This document shows, piece by piece, positions 1 through 5,599 of a DNA stretch of 7,200 nt (positions are counted from its first letter, which is position 1; every line of letters starts with the position of its first letter). The position numbers and the translations under genes were made by a program. This DNA comes from Methanothrix harundinacea (GTDB taxonomy: Archaea > Halobacteriota > Methanosarcinia > Methanotrichales > Methanotrichaceae), in assembly GCA_002502785.1 (NCBI GenBank), contig DAQG01000086.1:1-7200 (forward strand). The letters run 5' to 3'. The notes under the pieces were generated by a model. The model worked only from the letters and a program-made list of their open reading frames with translations. It had not been told where the DNA came from and did not search any database.

Positions 1-884
1 TTGTAGGAGTTGACCCACTGGTCTGTAATGGCTGTGATCACAGGAGCGTTCTTGAGAAGGCCCGCTATGTAGTGCTTTCCAAGATCCGAGAGGTTGTACT
101 TGTCGTCGGGATCGAAGAAGGCGTTCCTCTTCCCCTTGAAGAGGGACTGGTGGACGTGCATTCCCGTCCCGTTCTCGCCGAAGATCGGCTTGGGCATGAA
201 AGTCGCGTAGTAGCCGTACTGCTGAGCGATCTCTTTGACGACGATTCTGTAGGTCATCACGATGTCACCCATCCTCAGAGCTTCCTGGTAGCGAAGATCG
301 ATCTCGTGCTGAGAGGGGGCGACCTCGTGGTGGCTGTACTCGACATCGATTCCCATCGACTCTAAAGTCAGGATCGTGTCGCGCCTCAGGTTGCTTCCCG
401 CGTCCATGGTGGTCATGGCGTCGAAGTAGCCGCCCTTGTTCAGGATCTCGGTTCCCTTGTCATCTTTGAAGTAGAAGTATTCAAGCTCCGGACCCACGTA
501 GAGGTCGTAGCCCATATCCTTCAGCTTGGCCAGGTTCTTCTTCAGAATGTACCTGGGGTCGCCCTCGTAGGGGTTTCCGTTTGGCTGCAGGATGTCGCAG
601 AACATTCTGCCCACGTTCTGGCCTTCCTTGGCCCTCCACGGAAGGATTTGGAAGGTGTCGGGGTCGGGCTTGGCGACCATGTCGCTCTCTTCGATCCTGG
701 CGAACCCCTGGATCGAAGAACCGTCAAAGCCCATGCCTTCCTCAAAAGCGCCTTCAAGCTCCGACGGGGAGATCGCAAAGCTCTTGGGAAGGCCAAGAAT
801 ATCAGTAAACCACAATCTGACGAACTTGACGCCCTTTGCTTCAATCGCCTCAAATACCTTATCCTTACTAGACGACGTTGCCAT
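1..884 (-). CDS. glnA: Glutamine synthetase type I, 5' part (3' end outside the window)
   Basis: Makes glutamine from glutamate, ammonia and ATP, the main cytoplasmic step of ammonia assimilation. I translated 294 residues from the ATG at 884-882; the frame is still open at the window edge. GSI enzymes are about 440-450 residues, so roughly the last third is missing, which reflects the window and not a truncation. Seen in order: the beta-grasp N-terminal domain with GFDGSSIQGF (residues 52-61), the catalytic-domain start GPELEYF (131-137) with metal-ligand glutamates, SHHEVAPSQHEID (184-196), and the ATP/metal motif NGTGMHVHQS (238-247). The last residues, WVNSY (290-294), lead into the usual NSYKRL segment. 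The start is supported by an AGGAGG at 900-895, ten bases upstream. The adenylylation-site region lies in the missing part, so the GSI-alpha versus GSI-beta subtype is inferred only from resemblance to euryarchaeal enzymes. It appears to have its own promoter rather than belonging to the infB operon. Confidence 0.97.
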   Translation of the reverse strand, partial: MATSSSKDKVFEAIEAKGVKFVRLWFTDILGLPKSFAISPSELEGAFEEGMGFDGSSIQGFARIEESDMVAKPDPDTFQILPWRAKEGQNVGRMFCDILQPNGNPYEGDPRYILKKNLAKLKDMGYDLYVGPELEYFYFKDDKGTEILNKGGYFDAMTTMDAGSNLRRDTILTLESMGIDVEYSHHEVAPSQHEIDLRYQEALRMGDIVMTYRIVVKEIAQQYGYYATFMPKPIFGENGTGMHVHQSLFKGKRNAFFDPDDKYNLSDLGKHYIAGLLKNAPVITAITDQWVNSY

Positions 885-894
885 CTGTTTTTTG

Positions 895-900
895 CCTCCT
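895..900 (-). promoter_or_regulatory. Shine-Dalgarno sequence of glnA
   Basis: A perfect AGGAGG on the minus strand, complementary to the 16S rRNA 3' tail, ends ten bases before the glnA ATG. It is the strongest ribosome binding site in the window. It fixes the start against an overlapping longer frame that opens at 949. Confidence 0.85.
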
Positions 901-920
901 CACCTCGAACTCGCTCTTGG

Positions 921-937
921 CGATTTATAGCTGTTTG
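921..937 (-). promoter_or_regulatory. Probable glnA TATA-box promoter
   Basis: Minus-strand TATAAA (929-924) lies where an archaeal TATA box would place transcription start near 900, giving a very short leader beginning about at the Shine-Dalgarno sequence. It is bordered upstream by CAAACAG (937-931), which has an inverted copy at 984-990. A second A/T-rich candidate, CTTAAATCT around 970-962, would give a start near 940 and a leader of about 55 bases. I cannot tell which is used; the first fits the consensus better. I saw no GGAA/TTCC or GGTA/TACC palindrome of the kind bound by the nitrogen repressor NrpR. Confidence 0.5.
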
Positions 938-1010
938 AGATGAGTTCACAAAAGTTATGAAGATTTAAGATAGAGGCACTTCTGCATTGCGGACAAACAG
1001 ATTGCAAGAT

Positions 1011-1060
1011 AAAAATAACTGGATACTCTTATTCGCAAAAAAGGCAGTAATCTAAAAAAA
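1011..1060 (-). terminator. T-rich tracts, probable transcription terminator
   Basis: On the minus strand three T runs follow one another: T7 (1060-1054), T6 (1042-1037) and T5 (1015-1011). Runs of T in the non-template strand are the usual intrinsic termination signal in archaea. They start 12 bases after the last stop codon of the decayed gene at 1073, so they look like that gene's terminator and would also insulate glnA from read-through out of the infB operon. Confidence 0.5.
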
Positions 1061-1072
1061 GTGGATCAGACA

Positions 1073-1415
1073 TCAAATGGCCGGATCTTCAGGCATGAAA
1101 TCGATATGTAGGGCTTTAAGACCCTCCGTCGGCTCAACGACTCCGCAAATCGGATATATCCCTGGCTCTTGAGGCACCAGAAACCCGCACTGGATGGAGT
1201 CTGCAGCTGTCAGGTTGCCGCTCACTATCGTGACTTAACCCAAACGGGCCAAGTCATCGAGCCCCGACTCTGCATCCTTTATTCTCCTGTTCGAACGCAG
1301 ACCTGAAGTCAAGAAATTCCACCTTAGTGAAGGAGATGGATTTCCGGCAGAGTATCGCTCCCGCACCCCGCGCACCTAGCCTGAAATTCGTTATCAGAAA
1401 GATGGCGAAACTGTG
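1073..1415 (-). pseudogene. Decayed protein-coding gene, family not recognised
   Basis: No intact long frame exists here, but the minus strand reads like broken coding sequence. The clearest piece is 1234-1073, 53 codons ending in TGA, containing SGNLTAADSIQCGFLVPQEP and then GIYPICGVVEPTEGLKAL. Directly upstream in the same frame comes AESGLDDLARLG followed by a TAA at 1237-1235. A frame change near AATAAAGGATGC (about 1282-1271) is then needed to join FTKVEFLDFRSAFEQENK. Further upstream two frames compete: one gives LITNFRLGARGAGAILCRKS, the other NEFQARCAGCGSDTLPEIH with a CxxC pair that resembles half a zinc ribbon. A T7 tract follows the final stop. I infer a gene inactivated by at least one frameshift and one nonsense mutation; the 5' limit is uncertain. 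A short intact frame from GTG at 1225 (50 aa) is the alternative. I do not recognise the product. Confidence 0.45.
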
Positions 1416-1432
1416 CTAGAAGGCAAGTGAGG

Positions 1433-1457
1433 AAAAAATCGTATTATGAAAACAAAG
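1433..1457 (-). terminator. Possible terminator after infB
   Basis: Immediately downstream of the infB stop the minus strand reads CTTTGTTTTC and then, a few bases on, T6 (1438-1433). No strong stem precedes it. Archaeal termination needs only T tracts, so this is a plausible 3' end for the translation operon. Confidence 0.4.
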
Positions 1458-1461
1458 AGGT

Positions 1462-3273
1462 TCAGCGGCCCCAGAAGGGGTCTCTGCTCCTCTTGATATC
1501 CAGAAACTTATCCAGAGCCTCGAGCTCGTCCTCGGAGAACCTCTGCTTCAGCTCGGCCTCGATGATCTTGACGTGCCTTTCTGGGATGTTGACGTAAAGG
1601 ATGTCGCCCTCGTGGATCTGGCGGCCGACGGTAGGACCGTCGATGGAGACCGCAACCTCTTTTCCGACGCTGGCCGACCCTACGTTCTCACCGCTCATCT
1701 GAACTCCTTTCACCGTCCCGATCACGGCCCCGTCCTCTCTCATGAGGGTGACGTTGTTTGTGATCTGGCCGCCCACAACCTGGACGCCCACCACCGCGGG
1801 CTTGCTCTGCCTGAAGACGTAATCCGGAATTATCCGGATCATCCCGGGCCTTATGACCGCCTGAAGCCTCTCTTGCTCCATCCTCATCTTCTGGTCACCC
1901 ACCCAGTCGTCGTAGTTATCGATCAGGTTGTATATGACGTCTGAGAGGAAGATCGGAACATCGCTCTTCTGGACCTCGGCCAGAGCGTCGGGCAGGATCT
2001 TGACGTTGAAACCCAGAACCGCCGAGTAGAGGGGGTCCTGAATCGCAGCGGCCCTGATCACGTCCCTTCTGGTGATGGGGCCGACGTCGGCTGCGTGGAT
2101 CGGTATCTCCTTTGATTCCAGCTCACCCACCAGGGCTTCGAGAGAGCCGATGGTGTCTGTCTTGATGATGACGCCCACGTTCTCGGTGTCTATCCTCGCC
2201 GTCTCAAGCTCCGACTTGATCTCCTCGGCCACGAGCTCGACGTCTTCTCCCTCGCTAACCACCCTTATGGTGGAGCCTGCAAGAGCGTTCTCGATTCGAG
2301 GGGCCGACACCTTGACGCCGCTCGCGGCGGCCACGTGCTTTACGGGAATAAACCTCTCTTCGCTTCTGATCTCAGAGAGGGGCCTTGGCTTCAAAAGGGC
2401 CCTGATCTTGGTGACAATCGGCTCTTTCAGGGTTCCAACGACGACGGTGTCACCAGCTTTGAACTCGCCGTCGTAGAGTATGACGTCAAGGGTGGTGCCT
2501 AGGCCCCGTTCCTCCTTGACCTCGAGAATTGTTCCTACGCCTGGACCGCTGGCTCTGACCTGCAAATTTTCCATCAAAAACTTTTGGGCTAGCCCCAAAA
2601 GGACCATCAGAAGGTCTGGGACGCCCTCCCCGGAGATGGAGCTTATCGGCACGACGCCGATATTCTTGGTGAAGTCGCTGATCCGATCGTACCGATCTGA
2701 GTTGAAGCCGTACTTGTAGAGCTCCCCTATGAGCTCGTAGATGCGGTTGTCGAGATCTCCGCGGACCCTCTCGCTCTGGGCTTTCAGGGTCGTGGCGAGA
2801 GGCACACCTTCCACCGAAAGCCATCCGGATATCCTGTCTATCTTGTTGGCCGCGACCACAAAGGGGGTACGGTAGCGTTTCAGGATGTTTATCGACTCTA
2901 TCGTCTGGGGCTGGAACCCCTCGTTCACGTCCACGATTAGGATGGCAAGATCTGCAAGAGATCCGCCCCTGCTCCGAAGGGACGTAAAAGAATGGTGGCC
3001 CGGGGTGTCGATGAAGAGGAGGCCCGGTATCTGGAAGTCGCCTCTATATATCGGTCCGCAAACTTCTTTGATGACGTTCAGGGGGATCTCGGTGGCTCCG
3101 ATGTGCTGGGTTATGGCACCCGCCTCGCCATCGGCGATGGTGGTGCCTCTGATCTTGTCGAGAAGGGTGGTCTTGCCGTGGTCAACGTGGCCCATCACGC
3201 AGACGATGGGGGTTCTCAGGTTGGATTCGGTCTGGGCCTTGCCCTTCTTCGCCTTCCTCGATTTCTGCTTCAT
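1462..3273 (-). CDS. infB: Translation initiation factor aIF5B (IF2/eIF5B family GTPase)
   Basis: A cytoplasmic translational GTPase that promotes joining of the ribosomal subunits and helps position initiator tRNA on the P site. The 603 residues match the usual archaeal length and lack the long N-terminal extension of bacterial IF2 and eukaryotic eIF5B; only a short basic tail (residues 1-16) precedes the G domain. G-domain motifs: GHVDHGKT (28-35, P loop), GAITQHIGA (52-60, switch I), DTPGHHSF (89-96, switch II with the catalytic His), NKID (143-146) and SSISGEG (211-217). Domains II to IV follow, ending in the typical archaeal terminus DPFWGR. The start is supported by minus-strand GTGATCC just upstream, complementary to the 16S tail. 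It is the last gene of the rpl7ae-rps28e-rpl24e-ndk-infB cluster, 89 bases after ndk, with no obvious promoter of its own. In many archaeal annotations the gene carries the name infB although the protein is aIF5B. Confidence 0.98.
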   Translation of the reverse strand: MKQKSRKAKKGKAQTESNLRTPIVCVMGHVDHGKTTLLDKIRGTTIADGEAGAITQHIGATEIPLNVIKEVCGPIYRGDFQIPGLLFIDTPGHHSFTSLRSRGGSLADLAILIVDVNEGFQPQTIESINILKRYRTPFVVAANKIDRISGWLSVEGVPLATTLKAQSERVRGDLDNRIYELIGELYKYGFNSDRYDRISDFTKNIGVVPISSISGEGVPDLLMVLLGLAQKFLMENLQVRASGPGVGTILEVKEERGLGTTLDVILYDGEFKAGDTVVVGTLKEPIVTKIRALLKPRPLSEIRSEERFIPVKHVAAASGVKVSAPRIENALAGSTIRVVSEGEDVELVAEEIKSELETARIDTENVGVIIKTDTIGSLEALVGELESKEIPIHAADVGPITRRDVIRAAAIQDPLYSAVLGFNVKILPDALAEVQKSDVPIFLSDVIYNLIDNYDDWVGDQKMRMEQERLQAVIRPGMIRIIPDYVFRQSKPAVVGVQVVGGQITNNVTLMREDGAVIGTVKGVQMSGENVGSASVGKEVAVSIDGPTVGRQIHEGDILYVNIPERHVKIIEAELKQRFSEDELEALDKFLDIKRSRDPFWGR

Positions 3274-3306
3274 GGTGGATCACATCCGGACCCCGTCAGT
3301 TCCGAA

Positions 3307-3348
3307 GGCGGCAACGAAGCCGCCCTCCGCGCAGATCTCGGATCTGCG
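3307..3348 (-). promoter_or_regulatory. Two adjacent hairpins in the ndk-infB gap
   Basis: The 89-base gap holds two perfect inverted repeats. Nearer ndk, CGCAGATC (3330-3337) and GATCTGCG (3341-3348) form an 8-bp stem with a 3-base loop. Nearer infB, GGCGGC (3307-3312) and GCCGCC (3319-3324) form a 6-bp GC stem with a 6-base loop. No T tract follows on the minus strand, so a terminator is unlikely. An RNA processing site, a 3'-end stabiliser for the upstream message or a modulator of infB translation are possible; the function is not shown by the sequence. Confidence 0.55.
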
Positions 3349-3362
3349 TGACGTATGCCAGC

Positions 3363-3812
3363 TCACTCGTATAGCCAGGCCTCATCTATCCTGGTGTAGC
3401 TGAAAAGCTCGGACTCGTTGAAGTGGAGCGCGATCTCTCTTTTCGCCGACTCGGGCGAATCGGAGCCGTGAATAACGTTCCGCCCCATGTCCAGCCCGAA
3501 ATCTCCCCGGACGGTGCCGGGCTGCGCTTTCGTGGGATTTGTGGCCCCGTTCATCTTCCTGACCTCGGAGATGGCGTCTTTTCCCTCCACTACCATCGGA
3601 ACCGATGGGCCGGAGGTGATGAAATCTACGAGATCTCCGAAGAAGGGCTTTTCAGCGTGCTCGACGTAATGCTCTTTGGCGACGTCCAGGGGAAGAGTCC
3701 TCATCTTCATGGCCACTATCTTGAGGCCTTTCGCCTCGATCCTCTGGACGATCTTGCCCACCAGACTGCGCTGAACGCCGTCGGGCTTGATCATAACGAA
3801 AGTCCTCTCCAA
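3363..3812 (-). CDS. ndk: Nucleoside diphosphate kinase
   Basis: Transfers the terminal phosphate of ATP to other nucleoside diphosphates through a phospho-histidine, keeping GTP and other NTP pools filled. The 149 residues are the normal single-domain length. Visible are KPDGV (9-13) with the ATP-contacting Lys, Tyr49 and Phe57 of the binding pocket, Thr91, Arg102, and the active-site segment NVIHGSDSPESA (112-123) with catalytic His115, ending in the usual ELFSYTRIDEAWLYE. The start codon is TTG (3812-3810). The family N-terminus (ERTFVMIKPDG) begins exactly there, and an in-frame TAG, the stop of rpl24e, lies two codons upstream; the next ATG is at Met7 and would remove the first beta strand. 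The Shine-Dalgarno-like GGTGG lies inside the last codons of rpl24e, three bases separate the two genes, and translational coupling is likely. Its placement with ribosomal genes and infB is conserved in archaea. Confidence 0.97.
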   Translation of the reverse strand: MERTFVMIKPDGVQRSLVGKIVQRIEAKGLKIVAMKMRTLPLDVAKEHYVEHAEKPFFGDLVDFITSGPSVPMVVEGKDAISEVRKMNGATNPTKAQPGTVRGDFGLDMGRNVIHGSDSPESAKREIALHFNESELFSYTRIDEAWLYE

Positions 3813-3815
3813 GCC

Positions 3816-3989
3816 CTACCACCCTTTGATGGCCCACTCGATCCTTCTCGGGACTCTGCGGAGCTCGATCATGTTCTTCTCGCATTTGGACGAGCAGAAA
3901 TAGTATACTGTTCCGTCCTTTTTAGCGTATATTTTCCCTGTGCCGGCCTCTATGTTCTGGTTGCAAAAGGAGCACTTTCTCTCTTCCAT
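3816..3989 (-). CDS. rpl24e: Large-subunit ribosomal protein L24e (eL24)
   Basis: A 57-residue zinc-binding protein of the archaeal 50S subunit, found from direct translation; it is small enough to be missed by length-filtered gene finders. It reads ATG at 3989-3987 to TAG at 3818-3816. The four zinc ligands are Cys6, Cys9 (CSFC), Cys32 and Cys36 (FCSSKC), spaced as in the L24e treble-clef finger, followed by the basic segment RRVPRRIEWAIKGW that ends the archaeal short form. Eukaryotic eL24 has a long C-terminal extension that is absent here. An AGGTGA overlapping the end of rps28e matches the anti-Shine-Dalgarno sequence and supports the start. It lies six bases after rps28e and three bases before ndk. 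Confidence 0.95.
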   Translation of the reverse strand: MEERKCSFCNQNIEAGTGKIYAKKDGTVYYFCSSKCEKNMIELRRVPRRIEWAIKGW

Positions 3990-3995
3990 GAGACC

Positions 3996-4211
3996 TCACC
4001 TGGTGGTAAGCTTCTTGGCTTCTCTTGCGGTCTCAAGCAGCATCAAAACGTCCCCCATCCTTATGGGGCCCACGCAGTTGCGGGTGATGATGCGGCCCTT
4101 GTTGCTGCCTTCCAGAATCCTGCATTTGATCTGGGTGGCTTCACCGTGCATCCCGGTGTTGCCGATGATCTCTATGACTTCGGCGGGAACGCCTTCCCAT
4201 TCGTCTGCCAT
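3996..4211 (-). CDS. rps28e: Small-subunit ribosomal protein S28e (eS28)
   Basis: A 71-residue OB-fold protein of the archaeal and eukaryotic 30S/40S subunit, near the mRNA exit and platform. The family signature is clear: PAEVIEIIGNTGMHGEATQIKCRIL (residues 9-33), then GSNKGRIITRNCVGPIRMGDVLMLLETAREAKKL, with the Arg-rich loop and a C-terminal helix. The length is typical. The start ATG (4211-4209) gives the normal MADEW beginning, and a GGGGTGGT stretch lies about five bases upstream, after the rpl7ae stop. It sits 12 bases downstream of rpl7ae and six bases before rpl24e, the standard archaeal order, so cotranscription is very likely. Confidence 0.97.
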   Translation of the reverse strand: MADEWEGVPAEVIEIIGNTGMHGEATQIKCRILEGSNKGRIITRNCVGPIRMGDVLMLLETAREAKKLTTR

Positions 4212-4223
4212 CAGCTACCACCC

Positions 4224-4592
4224 CTACTTCAGGGCCTGGGCCTTCTGCACTATCTCGTCCAAAACGTCCTTGCCCTTTCCCGGCTCCAGGATGGCGACGG
4301 CTGCGCTTTTTACTCTCATGCCGCAAGCTGCGCCGATCTCGCTCTGTTTCTTGACGTATATGTAAGGAGTCTTCTTCTCTTCGCAGAGTGGCGGAATATG
4401 GGCCACGATCTCTGGAGGCTCCACGTCTTCTCCCACCACCACGAGCTTTGCTACGCCGCGCTCGATGGCCTTGGTGGTCTCGTTGGTTCCTTTCTTGAGC
4501 CTTCCAGTGTCGCGGGCCAGCTCAATCACTTCTAGGGATTTAGAGGCCAGGTCGGCTGGAACGTCAAATCTAACGTATATCGGTCTCGCCAT
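4224..4592 (-). CDS. rpl7ae: Ribosomal protein L7Ae (k-turn-binding, eL8)
   Basis: Binds kink-turns in 23S rRNA and is also a core subunit of archaeal box C/D and H/ACA guide RNPs and of RNase P. The 122 residues are full length. The RNA-binding motif GTNETTKAIERG (residues 35-46) holds the Asn, Glu and Lys that read the sheared G-A pairs. It is followed by LVVVGEDVEPPEIVAHIPPLCEEKKTPYIYV (50-80), including the hydrophobic loop that contacts the flipped-out bulge base, and IGAACGMRVKSAAVAI. It is the first gene of the translation operon. The start has an AAGGAG at 4606-4601, eight bases from the ATG, and the leader contains a k-turn-like element next to that site, which suggests autogenous control. 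Confidence 0.98.
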   Translation of the reverse strand: MARPIYVRFDVPADLASKSLEVIELARDTGRLKKGTNETTKAIERGVAKLVVVGEDVEPPEIVAHIPPLCEEKKTPYIYVKKQSEIGAACGMRVKSAAVAILEPGKGKDVLDEIVQKAQALK

Positions 4593-4604
4593 AATTCATT
4601 CTCC

Positions 4605-4626
4605 TTCAGGGCGGTGCCCATCATCA
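4605..4626 (-). promoter_or_regulatory. Candidate L7Ae-binding kink-turn in the rpl7ae leader
   Basis: On the minus strand a GA (4622-4621) is followed by TGGGC (4620-4616), loop ACC (4615-4613), GCCCT (4612-4608) and a second GA (4607-4606). This gives four G-C pairs, a U-U pair next to the tandem G-A positions, and a three-base bulge GAT (4625-4623). It is the layout of a box C/D kink-turn: ATGATGG differs from box C (RUGAUGA) at one base and CTGA is a perfect box D. The second GA overlaps the A of the AAGGAG ribosome binding site, so bound protein could block initiation. The stem on the bulge side is weak, with only one A-U pair (4626/4605). L7Ae binding to a k-turn in its own mRNA leader is reported for Sulfolobus; its use here is inference. 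Confidence 0.45.
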
Positions 4627-4649
4627 TTCATCGCAAAAATCGCCCTAAA
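4605..4649 (-). promoter_or_regulatory. Alternative long-range stem in the rpl7ae leader
   Basis: Minus-strand TTTAGGGCG (4649-4641) can pair with CGCCCTGAA (4613-4605), nine pairs including one G-U. It uses the same bases as the local hairpin of the k-turn candidate, so the two folds exclude each other. Both end at the Shine-Dalgarno sequence. It is only relevant if transcription starts upstream of 4649. Confidence 0.35.
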
Positions 4650-4677
4650 CGGCTTAGCACATGGGGGCCACTTCCCA

Positions 4678-4686
4678 GCTAAAAAG
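4678..4686 (-). promoter_or_regulatory. T-rich element: rpl7ae TATA-like box or terminator of the upstream gene
   Basis: CTTTTTAGC on the minus strand begins six bases after the stop of the gene at 4693. Read as a TATA-like box it would set transcription start near 4656 and a leader of about 65 bases for rpl7ae. Read as a T5 tract it could end the upstream transcript. The sequence alone does not decide; no better TATA box was seen in 4593-4692. Confidence 0.35.
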
Positions 4687-4692
4687 GTTGCG

Positions 4693-5577
4693 CTATGGAG
4701 CTATGAAAGCTCCAAGCGTCTCCGCCAAGTTCTGGGGGTCGACCGCGCCTGAGACGGTGACGATGCCACCCTCTGAATACATCTTTAGGCCGTAACTCTC
4801 CGCAAGATCATCCACTCTATTCTTGCTCTGGCCGCGCAGGGTGAGGTACTTTGCCGTCAGCAAATAGCCGTCCTCAGAGGGGCTCGCGCCCAGGTAGGAC
4901 TCAACATAATCTCCGCCCAAGGGCGGCATGAAGCTCGGGTTGTCAACGGCGTCTTTTCCCAGAGACGATATCTGGAGGGCGTCGATCTCGTCGTAGGGTA
5001 GGACGAACTCTTCGGTGGTGGGGACGTCGCCAGATATCACGTCCAGGACCGTCTTGACCGAAGACTCGGTTCCGAAGAGGACGGGAGTTCCCATCACGCT
5101 GAAGAGGTCTGTGGTCCCGAGGGGTATCATCTGGTAGCCGTTGTAGAGTACGGCGAGGCCGTGGGCACCTACTGGCGCGGGTTTTGTCCAGTGGAACTCA
5201 GCGATCTCATCTCCATAGAGGCCCCAGGAGACCCTATCGATCGGCGAGGGGTAGAGGTTCACCTGATCTCTTAAGGTCAGGCCCACCGTCGGAGGCAGGG
5301 ACTGGGCCGCAGCCTCTGTGAGGTTGTCTGAGGCGGTCAAATTGATCCAGAAGGCGAAGACCAGGTTCTCCGGGTACATCCCCAGGGCGTCCCCCATGCT
5401 CTCGAAGTCCCAGTTGATCAGCCGTCCGCTTACCCCGAAGTCCGAGGGGTTCCAAGCATCTGAGGCGGTCGTCTCGGCGGGCCCCCCGCCCCGCATGACA
5501 AAGCCCGCAAAGGTGGAGAGTATCATTATCCCGGCGAGGAAGACCACTCCGATAGTAGCCCATGATTTCTGATTCAT
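4693..5577 (-). CDS. Membrane-anchored protein of unknown function
   Basis: I do not recognise the family. The 294 residues start with MNQKSW and a hydrophobic segment (about residues 7-28, WATIGVVFLAGIMILSTFAGFVM), which reads as an uncleaved signal anchor or signal peptide with the positive charge on the inside. A flexible stretch with RGGG and Thr/Ser (29-40) follows, then about 250 residues of mixed alpha/beta character outside the membrane, without cysteine and acidic overall, with potential N-glycosylation sites NLT. No catalytic motif is evident. The C-terminal part (VDDLAESYGLKMYSEGGIVTVSGAVDPQNLAETL) looks like a small alpha/beta unit. It lies 28 bases after the DHPS-related gene and 100 bases before rpl7ae. 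No Shine-Dalgarno sequence precedes the ATG, while a TATA-like sequence sits about 28 bases upstream, so the message may be leaderless. Confidence 0.85.
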   Translation of the reverse strand: MNQKSWATIGVVFLAGIMILSTFAGFVMRGGGPAETTASDAWNPSDFGVSGRLINWDFESMGDALGMYPENLVFAFWINLTASDNLTEAAAQSLPPTVGLTLRDQVNLYPSPIDRVSWGLYGDEIAEFHWTKPAPVGAHGLAVLYNGYQMIPLGTTDLFSVMGTPVLFGTESSVKTVLDVISGDVPTTEEFVLPYDEIDALQISSLGKDAVDNPSFMPPLGGDYVESYLGASPSEDGYLLTAKYLTLRGQSKNRVDDLAESYGLKMYSEGGIVTVSGAVDPQNLAETLGAFIAP

Positions 5578-5599
5578 CAGGGGGCGGTGGACGAGTCGA

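Noticed and set aside
542..949. A 135-codon minus-strand frame overlapping the glnA start
   Set aside because: It is in a different frame from glnA, Arg/Ser-rich and without family features, while the glnA frame shows all N-terminal GS motifs and a perfect ribosome binding site.
885..1461. tRNA, other structured RNA or CRISPR in the long infB-glnA gap
   Set aside because: No cloverleaf, no repeated unit and no strong conserved-type stem was seen; the content is better explained by gene remnant, T tracts and a promoter.
2486..2824. A 112-codon minus-strand frame inside infB
   Set aside because: An Arg/Pro/Gly-rich out-of-frame reading of the aIF5B sequence, which continues uninterrupted in the correct frame.
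3274..3362. Possible promoter or small gene between ndk and infB
   Set aside because: No TATA-like sequence and no frame with a start, ribosome site and plausible protein; only hairpins were found.
2885..3403. A 172-codon plus-strand frame opposite the infB start and ndk end
   Set aside because: It is antisense to the aIF5B G domain, with no promoter, ribosome binding site or recognisable protein.
3423..4535. A 370-codon open frame on the plus strand, antisense to ndk, rpl24e, rps28e and rpl7ae
   Set aside because: It lies wholly opposite four genes with clear family motifs. Its translation has no recognisable domain, and long antisense frames are expected in GC-rich coding sequence with strong codon bias.
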